Below are positions 1 through 13,400 of a stretch of 64,000 nucleotides of DNA, piece after piece. The notes beneath the pieces were generated by a model. The model was not told the origin of the DNA. It saw nothing but the letters and a program-made list of their open reading frames with translations, and ran no database searches. The position numbers were made by a program, and so were the translations under genes. Within the stretch, counting starts at the first letter, position 1; the number at the start of each line of letters is the position of its first letter. Source of the DNA: Branchiostoma belcheri (lineage: Eukaryota; Chordata; Leptocardii; Amphioxiformes; Branchiostomatidae); contig NW_017803921.1 in assembly GCF_001625305.1 (NCBI RefSeq), positions 3,012,746-3,076,745 of the forward strand, in the 5' to 3' direction.

Positions 1-54
1 CTGTGTCTATTGAATGAATTGGTTTTAGTGTATCTTGGTTTTACGATATATCTT

Positions 55-3000
55 TCAAGCCTTCCTCCCATTCTGTGACCAGCGTGTGGTTTTCTCCAGT
101 GTTTCGACGCTTTGTTTGACGGTTTCCAGGACTGATTCCATCCGCCTCACGACGTCTTCAAACGACTGTCCCTCTCCGCCGTTCAGCTCTGCAGCATTAC
201 AAGCATGTTTGGTTTCTCGCCCATGGATCCATTGTCCATGTTGTCAGGTTGTGTTAGAATATTGCAATGGTATAGGTTTAAAGGCATCTAATGCAGTTTC
301 AGGGCGGCATAACTTTATTCATATAAAGTCAGCTTTCTTGTCATTCTTTCCATGTAGTAAGTTGAATCAATCGTATCCCATAGCTGACGGAAAACGGTTG
401 CTTGTATTGTATCGTAGGCTAGATCTAGCTATTTATCGGTGGTACCCAAATAAAGAGTCCCCTCAAGTAGTTTGCACTTTTGTTTTGGGGTTATTTAAAA
501 GGCTTCATGTATGAAATAATGGCGAAAATGTGATAAGAAATTGCAGTATAGTAAATGTCAATATCAAGCAGACTTTCTCATCCAAAATATTTTCTATTTT
601 GCCGCCCTGAAATTGCAATGGATACTTTTATAACAGGCTCAGCATAATTAACAGATAAACAGCACTCAAAAATCATATTGGAACCATTCATGATACCACA
701 AAAAGATGACTGAATCGAAGACTAAATTGTCTATGGTCTATGGATTGACAGGTGTAGGATGTTCAAGGCGTGTTAGTGATACTTAATTTGATGTGAAAAT
801 GAGTCATGTTGAGTGAAAACTGTTTATAGGAGGAAGGAATGGGCAAAAATATCAAATGTGCCAAATATGAAAGCATAGACTGAAATTAAAAGATATTATT
901 CTAATAATCACTTGATGTAGAAGACTGTGGGAAAAACATACACAGTGCAAATAGTTGAGATATACTTAATAATGTCATACTGATCTTGTGCTAATCTTTC
1001 AAAGCAAGTTGACAAGATAATTGGTCTGACAGAAACATTACCTTTATCTGTCTCTCCGTTTTCCATCACAACTGTTTCTGTTTTTGTCATCTCCTGAACC
1101 TGTTCCCCTGGAAAATACAACATTAACTAGTAAGTATAACAGGTTCAAAATTAAAAACTCATGAATTCGAGCATTGAACATGTAGTCATGATGTTAAGAG
1201 CAACTCATCAACATTTTTCTACTATGTTTTTTATTTCGCTATATATGTTAAGCTTCTTCGTCTAAAATTGGTGGAGAAATAGCATGTATATGAATTGTAT
1301 ATGAATTGTAGCATGTATACAAATTGACAGAGATATAGCATGTATACCTGACGTTGTTGATGTGATTGTACGAACTGACGTGGTTTGCCTTTTGGACATT
1401 CTCTCTTCTCTTTTCGCTCTTGTCAGTGCAATGATGTCATCAATCAGAACTTGTGACTCTCCTGGACAAGACATAGATAGAACAACAACATTTAAGTTAT
1501 ATGAAATGCTAAGACAATCCAACAGATACTACTAATACATGTACTTCTACTACTACTACTATACTATACTACTACTACTACACTACAACTACTACAGTAA
1601 CTGCTACTACAACTACTGCTGCTGCTGCTGCTGCTGCTTCTTGAAGATGTTATGTTAAAGCAAGGTTACCTATTGTTTTCTCGATTTCTTGTGGCGGATG
1701 AATCACCGTAGTTGTGTCACTGCCTCCACTCTTGATTTCTTCAAGGCTTGTCTCAGTGATAACTCCGGATTCCCCTTCTGTGGTCTGTAGCTCTATGTAA
1801 AAGGCAACAGCAAGTTTTTTTCTATTCCAACATTTAAGGAAAAGACATGGTGACGGCACATCAAGATTCTCAGCTTATGTTTATTCCACCACCAACTCAG
1901 AAGACAATAGACATTCTCATTTTCACCAGAGCAAAGTGATTTAGTCGTGTTAAGTGCTTTTCCCAACGACACAAGATCAGTGGCAAGGCAGCAACCGGGA
2001 CCTCCTGGTTCTGAGCAAAGCACTCTGTCGTTTAACGCCACACGACCCCACGAGATTGATTGAATCATAAACATGTCATTTTCACAATTGTATGTAATAA
2101 CTGAGACCTACCGGAAATTGGTGTTGCCATTTCCGCTTGTGATACAATATTAGTAACCGTTCCTTCTACTTCGTCTGTTGTGTAGGTGGTAGCTGCTTCT
2201 ATGATCTCTACTTTTTCGTCACCTGTAAAGAAAAATGTAATATGTATGATATTGATGAGTAATAAGATTTATCAAACTACAGGGTTATTTTAAGACGTTG
2301 ATATATGATATTGAAATACTAGCATGAAAGTTCATCTGATTTGGTAAAAATTCAACTGATCTCCAACTGAAAGAAACCCTACTACTGTAGACACGTGGGG
2401 CGGTACCGACTTCCGACGAACTTTGACCCAGTGCTGACGTCAGATCACGTGTCCTGGGTCAGATAGCTGATGAAGGCAGGAAGATTCGGTCGAAAATCTC
2501 AGTGAATCTGTTTTCTTTAAGTTCGACAACAGTTAAATTTTTCACGATATTGAATTACCTTGTTGGTAGGTCCTGATGGACTCAGTTGTCGTTGACACTA
2601 TTTTACCGTCTGTACGCCATTTTTCTATCCCATGGTGCTCTTCGGTTGTGAAAAGCGCCCCCTTTGCCTTCTCTACCAGACTTGCATCACCAGAGAGCTG
2701 CATCCTCTGTCTGACCAGATCGGCTTTCTCCAGCTCCAACTGTACTCGCTTGGCTTCTTCTTCAGACAGGAGAGCAGACTTACTTGTCTCTGTATGAAAA
2801 GAATTGTATTTCTGTCAACACTAGTACGTATTCCCTATCAATATAGACAGAATGCTATCTATTTTCTATAGCAAGCTAGTGATAGCAAATTGTGTATTTT
2901 TCATGTTCAACAAATCTGTGGTTTTACCTGCGTTTGTCTTATTCCTTCAGATAAGAAAAAAATGAATGACCTTAACTGCTCGACAGTTGTACATGGTACA

Positions 3001-4385
3001 ATTAATGGCAACAATGATAAAGCAATCAACACAAAAATACTAGTCTATTCTAAAAAAAAATGAAGTGCAAGTGAATCAGGCTAGATGCAGGTCACAAAAT
3101 GGCAATATATGAAGTATATTTGTACATATAATATCATATCACCTGATGATAACTAGACAATGTATGCACAATTGCAAAACGGAGAAAATCCATGAGACTC
3201 ACCCACTATTTTCCCATCCTCCGAGATGTTGACTCTTTCCTCCTTCAGCTGTGCTCTGATGACTTCCATCTCCTTCTCCTTGTTCTGTCCCATGGTGAGC
3301 AGCACTTCTGACGTGGTCTGTACGATCCGTGCATCCTCTGTCATCAGGCCTCTCTCTTCCTTCAACCTCTCTCTCAACTCCTCCATCTGCCGCTGTTTCT
3401 CCTCCTCCTCCTCTCGTAAGGAGGCGTTGAAGGAAGAGACGAGGTCTCCTTCTTCGCGTCTTGACACTTTCTGGGTCTGTGGACTTTCATTGGTTGTTCG
3501 TCGTTCCTCTTCCTGTTTTCGCTCGAAGATTGAGACCATGAGGCTCACATTGCCACCGACTATGGTTTCCTTATCTGCATTGGGGAAAATAGAATACATT
3601 GCATTAGTTTCTACAATGTCATTCCTATCAAACAATCAATCAATCTTTATACAATATTTATGCCCAAGGGGCAACATGTAAATTCATAATAAAAGTGACT
3701 TCATTTGTTACATGTAATTATAGCTGGCTGGTTTTATCCTTGATCATATCCCGCCTTACTAAAGTACGTTTATTTCTTGTATTGTAAATATGTGGCACAG
3801 ATATCACCTACTAGTAGTAAATGTGTGGCACGTACAGATATCAACTATTGTATATGTGTGGCACAGATATCACCTATTGTAAGTATGTGATACACAGATA
3901 TCACCTCCTTAATTCGTCGACGCCTTAAACATATCAATTTATCTCTTCTGTCAACTTATCCCTATCAGAACAGTGGTCTGAGGTCTAAGCGTTGCTCTCA
4001 GAAACATACAAGATACCGTGGTCATTTTACAGATACAATAATTAACTAACTTTGTTGACTATAATAACACCTTGTTTGTTATACATAATGGACATCATGT
4101 AACGTTACAAAAAGGAAAACGCTATAATCACCGAGTAAGCTATTACGTTTCTTGTTTGTTAGAACCTACTGGGGAAGTTTGACATATGTAGAACACAGCT
4201 GTGGAATATATCCCGATTCTACCAGCAATGCTACAACGTACAAGATGCCAACGACATCTCAAAGGAGAAAGGATGCAAGAAAATATGCTTCTGTGTTATC
4301 TAGAGTTGCCTAGGAATGAAATAAGCTACGTCTTGATAACATTTCGTCAAATGTATGTTGACGTACCTGTGTTGTCGTCCGCCAT
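55..4385 (-). CDS. Coiled-coil Glu/Lys/Thr-rich protein, 8 coding exons, function unknown
   Basis: I do not recognise the family. Coding exons in transcript order are 4385-4367, 3574-3203, 2789-2559, 2222-2112, 1792-1670, 1461-1348, 1107-1042 and 188-55 (stop TGA 57-55), giving 389 aa. Every junction is GT/AG and every intron is phase 1, so each internal exon could be skipped without shifting frame. The start MADDNT has a strong context (A at -3, G at +4). Exon 2 is a heptad-like charged region (REEEEEKQRQMEELRERLKE) that should form a coiled coil. Exons 2 and 3 both end in a DGKIV motif, and later exons are rich in Glu and Thr (TTTESI, TTYTTDE, ETSLEEI), suggesting exon duplication. There is no signal peptide or membrane segment, so a cytosolic or scaffold protein is the simplest reading. 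An additional exon between 1041 and 189 is possible, but a MITE fills most of that intron. The exon chain is well supported; the function is open. Confidence 0.72.
275..635. mobile_element. MITE, family A (TTAAAGGCAT...GGGCGGC inverted termini)
   Basis: The left end TTTAAAGGCATCTAATGCAG and the right end, a Gly-Cys-rich GCCGCCCTGAAATTGCAATG stretch near 600-620, are imperfect inverted repeats. The same termini recur at 5174-5553, 7843-8176, 24786-25143 and 57241-57425. There is no transposase, so it is non-autonomous. It sits in the last intron of the leftmost gene. Confidence 0.6.
1535..1640. repeat. Trinucleotide repeat (CTA)n followed by (CTG)n
   Basis: Runs of CTA/ACT triplets with small interruptions pass into about eight GCT/CTG triplets. 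It lies in the phase-1 intron between the exons at 1792-1670 and 1461-1348, close to the acceptor-donor interval, and is non-coding in the spliced frame. Confidence 0.8.
2390..2520. mobile_element. MITE-like element, family C fragment
   Basis: A block containing GGCGGTACCGACTTCCGACG, then TTTGACCCAGTGCTGACGTC and a GATGAAG...TTTTCTT end, recurs at about 37655-37830 and, with clearer inverted ends, at 58608-58790. It lies in an intron of the leftmost gene. Confidence 0.45.
3778..3908. repeat. Minisatellite, about 34-bp unit, 4 copies
   Basis: Four copies of a unit resembling TGTGGCACAGATATCACCTA separated by TTGTAAATA-like spacers lie in the first intron of the leftmost gene. Confidence 0.7.
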
Positions 4386-6664
4386 GTTTGTTATGTCTCC
4401 CCTGAACGTGCCCTCAGGCAGCCCTCAGGGACGATTGAAAGAACACCGAATTAGGCGCGGGTCATCAAAATGGCGGCCTCATTATTCTTCCGCTCCGGAG
4501 GGCATCTAGTTGTCGTTCCAGACATTTTCTCTATTGTTGTTTAATTACGCGTCTCAAATGTCCCTGTGCTTTTTCTTGGTGTGGCCTTCTGGTAGTTGTT
4601 GAATGGACGGTCCCCGAAACGGACAATGTCAAACAAAACTCATTGTTTATTCGGTGTTCTTTTACTATACTCTTAGTATACACTGGATTTGATAGATAAA
4701 AAAAAGAACAGGCAGGCTATCTTTTAAAACTAGTGGGACGGCTTTGTATATATTGTAATTATATATTGACTAGTATCCACTCAAGCATTTAGAAATCCAC
4801 TAACAGTACTCAACGGCGAAGACAATATTTTGGTTATTCATCTAGACTAGTTAAAAAGTCCATTGTGTCAACCAAGTGAATATTCTGTCACCTGCTTGAA
4901 GTGAGACATACCGTTGAATTGAATGTTAAATCCGTTAATCTGTGTGGGATCACAGTCAGAGTCGCCCATTGTTAACAGAGGTTCGCTTGGTTTCATGCGT
5001 TATTGCGTTTGGCTGCCTTCACACTACTCATCAGTGGAAAGGGCAAGGTTGGCTCCTCACTTTACAATTGTCAATTAAAGAAGAGATGTGGTTTGAAAAG
5101 GCAAATAAGAACTGATTACTTCTGATTTGTATCGCAGCTTTTAATTGTTAACATGCATAGGTTGAAGAAACCGTCTTTAAAGGCATCCAATGCGATTTCA
5201 GGGCAGCGAAATTGGAAATATTCTGAATAAGGCAATTTTTGTGATATTGACACATACTGCTTCACATTAGCACATTTGAGTCAGTATTTCATACTTCATT
5301 CAAAACAGCGCAGAAACAATCCCCAAGATGAGTCCTTTATTTTCTGGATGATACCCCAAAAATCAGCCCAGGATCCTACCAGTAACCACTCTCCATCACA
5401 ATTTTTCGCATGTTTGCTCCAAAATTTCTGCATACATTGGGATAGCGTTGTATTATTTCAACTTAATTTGTAGATAAGTAACTAGAATATTGAGTATGAA
5501 AAATCGTGCTCTCAATCCCTAAAACTGCACTGGGCACTGGTTGCTTTAGGGAACATTTCTTGCCAAACTGCAATCTATAAGAACACACTCAATTTGCAGC
5601 AAGGATGTAGAAATATGTAGAGAGGATGAAAATTATGCTTCTCCGTGCAAGAAGACATTTAAAGAGATTTTGTAAGTTATCTGTCTCGTAAATCTACATC
5701 AATAGCAGAGACCACCTGGCCAAACAACGATATCTTCTCATGCATGTCAGAGGTATTTAAATTGTTGGTGTAACATCTGGAATCGAGCTCCCACTGTCAA
5801 AACTTGTTGGACAAGTCCCTTTGGCATACAAATCACCATCTGTATGCTTTGAAGAAGAGCTGATGAGGCATAAGATAGACACAAGTAGGCTTTATAATTT
5901 CTTCTGACGGTTTTTCTATTTGTGAGTTCGAATGATGTATGATTGAAGAGAACTTGTAAAGTATTTAAGAATCCCCGGATATCGCATAATTAATGTACTT
6001 GATAAAACATAACGTTTATTTCAGAGTCAAGTTTTATTTTTTCAATTCTACACTGAGAATATTGCATAAAAATATGCCACAAAAATTAACAACATTGTTA
6101 AGCAAAACTGAAAGATTCACAAGCATGATCGTATCGAAGAAATATGATATGCTCAAAAAGAATTTTCCTTGCGCACCTTCCCCCTCTCTTATATCCCGAA
6201 AAGCATACATGTTCTACATTTTCATACGTGTTCTATACTTGTTGCTGAGACTTAGATAAAGCAGAAGACACTGGTGAATTCTGGATAGTGCATCCGCATG
6301 TTTACACTAGTGGTTTTCAGTTGGATGAACAGGAACCTGAACGCAATAAAAAAAAGGGGAAAAGAAAATAGTCAGAATTTGATATGATTTCTACTTTCCT
6401 TGTACAACTTTTTAAAGCTTTCATTGTTATGTATAAATGAGAGTAGGCACAAGTAATGTCAGGACTGCTTATTATGGTGTACTAAGGCCATGCTAATTTG
6501 ATTACATGGATGGCATCCTCTTTGAACCCCAAAACTGACGCGAGCGTGCGAATAAAAAGGTTTGTGGCCATGAAGGTTGAGCAAATGACTTAACAGACAG
6601 AGCTAAAAAAGCTATCATAGCAATTACTAAGTATAGAATCTAGTAAGAAGTTTCAACAAATTAC
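4386..6664. other. Intergenic region with a degraded family-A MITE at 5174-5553
   Basis: The left part must hold the promoter and 5' UTR of the minus-strand gene starting at 4385. A weathered family-A MITE (TTTAAAGGCATCCAATGCGA at 5176; degraded right end near 5550) is the only element I can name. Half of a family-B MITE is visible at 6487-6600. No coding exon could be supported. Confidence 0.5.
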
Positions 6665-8231
6665 CTATTTGTTGGTGACTGGTACTATCTCGTCCTCTTC
6701 AACAACTTCTCGTCGTTTTCCTGGTTATAAAATTCACAATTTGCATAACTGAATTGAATTGAAACAAATGCATTATGGAAAACTTTTTTTCTGAATCATG
6801 TATAAACACAAGTTAAGGTATAGTGTCGGATTAATCCTGTCATATTGATTGGAAAAAATATGTACAGACTTGTAAATTTGAATATTTTTTTCCACGTTAT
6901 TTTTATTAGATTTTCAAAAAACAAGTACAATTTGTAAATTTGAATATTTTGATTTTTAACAATATAAGTATATTAGCAATTTATTTTATAGTGCCACAGT
7001 ATATCTGCTATTGGGGGATCACTTCTATTGACATCTCAGATCAAGGCTTTAATTCTCACTATCACACAATTATACTATGTGAAACTAAACTGATTCAAAC
7101 CGAATACAGAGAACATCATCATAATAGTCTAATTTTCTGTTCCTGTATATCGGACGTTCCCCTTTTCATACTTTATCTCACGTTGTAATTATCATTTTAT
7201 GTCCAGCGGTAATATTAAACGTTAATGTAAGTCATTCGCTTGAGTTCACGCCATCACTATGTATTTTTCTATTTAAATGTCGAAATAGAAAAAAAGTTAC
7301 CGAGTGTCTTCTGTATGACTTCAGGTGGAGGGGCAGCACCAGGGACGTAATCTTCTTTCCGTGCGGGAACATCGTCTTTCCGTGTGGGGACTATCACGTC
7401 TTCGCTAACCTGCTGACGCTTTCCTGGATGTTATGAAATAAGACATAATATATGACCGCATTTTTTAACCCCCTCCCCCCCCCCAAAAAAAACGAAAACG
7501 GTCTTACTTACTGTTGGCACTAAATAGCGACCTTACTTCTTAATCAGGAAATAACTTGACAAACTCTGCGTGACATTTTTGTTTCAATATTTTTAAGAAC
7601 GCCGATAACAGAAAGCTTCAACTTTGTTCAACCGTTATATATCGGTCGTGTTTTGAGACACACACAAAGTTTATGATCAGAATGTGTGATTCATATTCAC
7701 ACATATATTATAACATATGATTTGAAACACTAGGACATACCTTTAGGGGCGTTTACATCCGTTTTCTGGATGACTTCTTCAACTACTTGTTGTCCTGAAC
7801 AGATAAAAGGCGTCGTTATGTATTAGCACAAAAATGACTGGCTTGAAAAGCATTCAATGCAATTTCAGGGCACCAAAAAAGTCTGTATGATATTGATATT
7901 TAGTGACATTACTTAGCACATTTTCGGACTCGATTCATACTTCATTCCCCCCCAAAAAAGGTACTTAATGCGTCTTTATTTGACACCACCCATAAATGGT
8001 TAGAACCATCACATTTTGCCTCACAGATATCAGTACGCTATGGGATATGGTTGACTCAACCAAGGACATTCTGTATAATGAAATGTCCTTGACTCAACTT
8101 ACTACACTAAACGAATGACCAATAAAGCCAAGTTTTGCCGCACCAAAATCGCAGTGGATGTCTTTAAACATTGCTACTTGAATGCTGTTTCTTACCACAT
8201 GTACCCAGAAAGTCTTACCTTTGCTAGCCAT
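6665..8231 (-). CDS. Small 81-aa protein of repeated exon modules
   Basis: Family not recognised. Exons in order are 8231-8219 (ATG), 7794-7741, 7423-7301 and 6720-6665 (stop TAG 6667-6665). All introns are phase 1 with GT/AG ends. Exons 2, 3 and 4 each begin with a related module: GQQVVEEVIQKT, GKRQQVSEDVIVPT and GKRREVVEEDEIVPVT, so the gene looks built by exon duplication. The product is short, acidic-basic and hydrophilic, with no signal peptide or hydrophobic segment, and is probably intrinsically disordered. The same exon style (short, class 1-1, starting with Gly) is seen in the next gene downstream on this strand, so the two may share ancestry or belong to one complex locus with two promoters. 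The start exon continues upstream to an acceptor at 8261-8262, consistent with a spliced 5' UTR. Confidence 0.55.
7843..8176. mobile_element. MITE, family A
   Basis: It starts near TGAAAAGCATTCAATGCAAT and ends with an inverted copy (CACCAAAATCGCAGTGGATG, then TCTTTAAA). It lies in the first coding intron of the 81-aa gene and has no coding capacity. Confidence 0.6.
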
Positions 8232-8850
8232 GATTTTCTCCAAGCTTCTCTTGTTCACACCTGCAGAGACAAAAAACACACTCCTCGTTCCAAATTCTTT
8301 TCTTCTGAATCTAACAGAGCTTAACACGTCAATCTGGGTAGGCATGGATTAGTCTAGCGACTGCCTAAACACAATGACCCATCTGTTCATCGAATTAGGG
8401 AGGTAAAAAGGACGAAGGTTGTTGGACAACATCGCTTTTTAGACAATCAGGACAAAATTTGAGCACTAACAACAATAATTATGTCTCCAAGGACACCCTA
8501 TTAAACAGTGTCGACACCTGGATTCATTATAAGTCTTATATTTTCTCAACCACTTAAGAACAAACTACCGAAGTGCACCTGAAATGATGCTCTTAGAATC
8601 CAGACTGGGTGTAGTGTAAGAAAAAGGTGTGTCCAGTTTTCGTCTCGATACAAACCACGTTGTAAAATCCGTCCTTTGTGAGTCATAGCAATTTTGTGTC
8701 GCCACCGGTTTTACACATTGGTAATCACAAGAAGACTGAAAAACCTTATGTGTGCTCACGAACATGTTCTATGTGTCTGGCTCATTTTAAATCTTGATGC
8801 TGTATTCACTCTCAGAAAGAACACTTGTGAAAATTGACTGTAATACTTAC

Positions 8851-8940
8851 TGTATGAGGAAGCGATGTGTTGTTGTTCTTCCTAGCTTCTGCTGGGACGT
8901 ATTGAGTGCAACGACCTCGGTGGTCTTTATGTTAACGTTG
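8851..8940 (-). other. Possible 5' UTR exon of the 81-aa gene
   Basis: On the minus strand a good donor (GTAAGTATTA) follows position 8851. The next exon begins at 8260. Reading in the frame of the downstream exon meets a TAG, so this exon would be non-coding and translation would start at 8231. The upstream boundary is a guess. Confidence 0.3.
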
Positions 8941-10471
8941 TTATAATGGTACATAGTAGTCCCTCTGGGCGGGTCTGTATACGTACGTGTGGTGACCTTT
9001 GGAATGGGGATTCAAATCGGGACAAGGGAGGAACATACGGGAACAGAAGACTGGATAAGCAGACAAGGAAACGTGATCTTTAAAATGTATTTTGTGCACT
9101 GGGCGTATCGTGCGCAAATAATCCATGTACACGCAAAGTAGAGGCGTTAAAGTGTTGTTGCTGTTATATTTTATTCAATTTTCTTCATCCAACATTCATT
9201 TTTATCATGATTTTTCTCTCATATTAAGGCCATGTCGATGTGATTATATGGATGACATCCGCGCGCGCATGAATTTTCGTCTGTTAAAAAGTTTTCAACC
9301 ATACTGTAAATCGTACAAAGCAGTTTCAAAATGAGCAAATGTATACCGTAAATTGCAAAAAAAAATAATGGAAAACGATACTACTGTCGTAGAATGCCAA
9401 AATCAATTCCAAAGGAAACGAAGAAAATGTGATGAAATGAAAATGAAGAGTCTATTATTCGCCATACCGCACTAATATTGTGTGTTTGGTCATTTGTTCA
9501 ACCTTCATGACCTCATAGATTTCATAACGAAGACATTTATTTGCCAAAACCTTATTTATTCGCACGCTCGCATCAGTTTTGGGGTTCCCAGAGGATGTCA
9601 TCCATGTAATCAAATCCACATGGCCTAACGTTAGATACAACAAATAAATTGATAATCACAATTCTTCAACCTTTCTGTTCTACCTTTATATAAGTCTTCC
9701 GATCTAGTAAAGCGACACACATTATAACCTATCTAATAGTATGTACAGCAGATAGTAAAGTGCACGCCCACTATTAAATATTATACTTAATCTTACTCTT
9801 ATAAGCTTGAAATTCTCATAGTTGGTCGAAGGGCTCAGCAGCCTCTCCTTGTAGTATATCCAAAGAAGAATCATTCTACAAAAATGCTAAAGAAACTGGC
9901 TACACTACATATGTGATACTAAGAAACTACCACCATGAATTATGATTATACCCGATAGCTTAGGTAATGGTCCAAACTATACAAACACATTAAGAAAGTA
10001 GCAGCGCATAATGTTTCACTTCTTTCACACAAAGATCTGACCTATGACTTAGCAGCAAACTATTCGAACAGCGGTTAAAAGAAGTCACTACTAAAAACTT
10101 AGCAATCACACACATCTCTTATAAACTGTGTAAAAAATGTGTAACATATTATACAAAGGAAAAATATACAGGTTCAAATATGGACAGCTCTGGATAGATT
10201 ACCACATATTAGTGGTTATCCGTACATTTCCTGTTGTCAAACCTTACTGGAATAAAACATGCCAAATATGGTAAAACGTCAATCATTGTATTGAAACATC
10301 AAACTAAGCTTATAGTATACGTGGTAGCCTGTGCGTCATCACAAACATTGTGTTCTCTATGACTCTTATTGCATCATTTTCCGTTAGCAGTAACATTGCA
10401 GTAAACATAGATAGTACACAAGTGTTTTACTAGACTTTGATCTCAGAGCTTCCAATGTTTGCTTTGCTGTT
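8941..10471. other. Intergenic, mostly a family-B MITE
   Basis: The family-B MITE at 9226-9627 is the clear feature. The remainder (9640-10470) should hold the 3' UTR of LOX-A. I see no other gene. Confidence 0.45.
9226..9627. mobile_element. MITE, family B, about 400 bp with long inverted termini
   Basis: Left end AAGGCCATGTCGATGTGATT plus ATGGATGACATCC; right end GGATGTCATCCATG...ATGGCCTAA, an inverted copy of about 33 bp. A second full copy is at 40431-40946. Half copies are at 6487-6600, 20755-20850, 44925-44985 and 60660-60830. Confidence 0.7.
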
Positions 10472-13400
10472 TTAGATACTAATAGCGTTGGGAATTTCGC
10501 TGGGGTTGAGGTATGGGTACGAATTCTTCCTCGCTTTGTCTCGTTCAGTGCTCTCCTTAGAAATGGCGTCAAGCTCCTGACGGAATCTATGGGGGAATAA
10601 AAAAATAAACACAATGAGTTATCTCTTTAAACCACGAAGATTTATCCTAATTTCTCTAAATGTACGGCAAGAAAAACTATCCTGCTTTTATAACTCTCCA
10701 AAACCCACAAATTTTGAAAAATGCGGAACATTACATGGATTTGCAATAAACTCGATCGATATGATACAAGATCTAGAAAGTGTTGTGTAGGTTATCTATG
10801 CATGCAAATAGTTGCTGGATTTTGTGACTATTACAGAATGTTGTGGCACACATAAACTTACTCTTTCCACGCCTTGACGCCTAGCGGATCATACATGTAC
10901 TGCCTCTCGAAGTCGCCCAGTGGTTGTGTCCCCCTGTCACTCAGGATCTTGGTGACTACCATGATGTCCAGGGTGTGGGACTTGTTGGGGAGGGCGCTGA
11001 TGATGTCTTGTTCCGTTAGAGGATCCTGTAGGGGTTAGAGGAAAACCATAGTTTATAATTAGTACAAAGCAAGACATTCAATTAAGTCATTGGAAAAAAA
11101 CAACATCGACAACAGTGGAAAAACTATTGTAATTGTTGCAGCCTCTCCAACTCTGTTCTGCTACATAATGTAACAAACACCATAGGGTTTCTGCTACAGC
11201 ACCAGTTACCATGGTGACAGACGTCTGGTCCAGGCCATTGCCTTTATTTGTGTGTAACGGAAGAAGAAGAAGAAAGCGAGCAAAACCAATATGCTCCCCT
11301 CTGCGAAACCAAGCATGAAAAAACGTTATTTACCTTGGTCTTAGGTGGTTCTCCGTGCATGAATGCTGGGTAGTTTGGAGGAAAAGCGTACTCGTCGTAC
11401 TGGGCGAAGTTGGCGGCTGCGTGGCCGACACTACAGATGAATATGATGGACGTCACCGTGGCAACGATCTCGTCAACAGTCGTAAACTTCCCATCGCCAG
11501 GCACTCCCTGAATATGAAATATTACCAGTGTTAAAAAGGTCACATTTGATCTGTAAACAGATTTGGAACTGTACCATCGTGTTGTTGTGCACTTAAGTTA
11601 TAGGCGTTTGAGACTGGCTGTCTGAGAGAGGGGGGGGGTCACATTTGAAGTTTCAGTGACCGTCTGTCATTTTTTTCAGAGGAACAATTACTGGTTGTGA
11701 ATTTTAATGCAGCTAGGTGCCGATAATTCATCAATATTAATGTTTCAAACGTTGAATGTTGTCACATGATAATACGCATATTTTCAAGTACAGTAATGAT
11801 AAGTTAATTCTTAAGAACATGGTTCCAAACGTGGGTGACTCGTACCTTTATTTCACAGCCTCCTTCCGTCAGGGGTGCTCCTAACTCTCGTGCCCAGGCC
11901 TGGAGCTCGTGGTCTTCGGCAATCTTCGCTGGAACGTCTACAAATTGGACGAAGGATATTTATTGACATATCGAGGCATACGAAGACTTCGAGAAATAGT
12001 ACAATGATAGAGATTACTAGTACTAGTATCAAGAATAAAGTGCGGACTTACCGTATGTTGCCTCCACCACCTTCCTGACGTATCTGTTGATGGCGTGCCA
12101 GATGGGGAGGGCGTCATCACGGTACGGGTAGTTGGGGAGGGCCTCAACATCATCCACCTGGAGAAGGGTTATATTGTTTGGTTATATGGGAAACGTCCTA
12201 GAAATTAAACATCAAATATAAAGGGTTCATGCTTTTTTATGGCTACAACAAAAGACCAATAGAAAGAAGCGTTACTGACCCCACGGTTCTCCAGCTCAGC
12301 GGGAAGAGTACCCTGAACGTCCATCCTCCAGTCTTTCCAGCTATAGGAAAAATTAACAGTACAGTTTTACATGGCTGTAAATATACGGTGATTTCTCTCA
12401 TACTCAAACTTTTTCTACACCATTCGGACATACATGTAGAAACCTCAAAAGTCCTTAAGTTTACTTTTTTGTTTGTTTTAGCTCTAAGATCTAATCACTG
12501 AAAATGAGGACTAACTGACCCACTAGGAGCAACTAGTAGGGGTTCAAATGTTAGTTGAAGAGAGTTAATGTACTTACACTTTCTTCACAATGTTGAACAG
12601 TCCATCCCTTCCCATCTGCATCGTTTTGTCGATCCATCCACCTGGACAAACCAACCTCTCCAGTGCAAGACTGTGGAGAAGAAAAAAATATGAATAACAA
12701 TATTAGTGCGTAGAAAATATCATTATAACCACTGCATCATCTTCCGTACAAATTGTAAACCTTGAATGTAAGTTTTGTTTTATTTGATGAAAATCAAAAT
12801 ACACATTAAATACATTGCTGTAAATGCTGTTGGAAACGAAGTATGATGGTTGAGTAATTATCATCATTATCGCAAGGGGGCGCTCACGTGTTGATAGCCA
12901 GTAGGTACAGGAAGTGGGGCGCCATCAGGCGGAACATCGGGTGTGATGCAGACAGTTGGCGATGGGTGCAGATCGCGCAGGACTCGGCAATGATGTGAGT
13001 GAGTCCTAAAGAAATAAAAAAAGCACAATTATCTATAACGTAGTAGAATCACGGAAACACACGCACACATAAACACTCACACCGCACACAAACACACACA
13101 CACGCGCGCGCGCACCCCCCCCCCCCACACACACACACACAGACAATCTGTTGTACCTACCCAGATGAGTGCATGATTGATGAAAAGAGCAGTCGGCCAT
13201 GTTGTACCACATTTTCGCGATCATCCAAGTGTAGGTAGGGTCGGAGGGAAGAAACACCTGAAATATTTAATATATATTATAAACTAAATTCCATCGCATG
13301 AACAATAAGACTCCAGCATGCTGTAGTAGATACCAAGAATGCCATAAAAATGATTGCACATGGATCTAAAAAATCTTACCGGATTGTCTGGCCCCTTGGT

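Noticed and set aside
3226..3681. 151-aa ORF, plus strand
   Set aside because: Antisense shadow of the coiled-coil exon 3574-3203, whose minus-strand frame splices cleanly to its neighbours.
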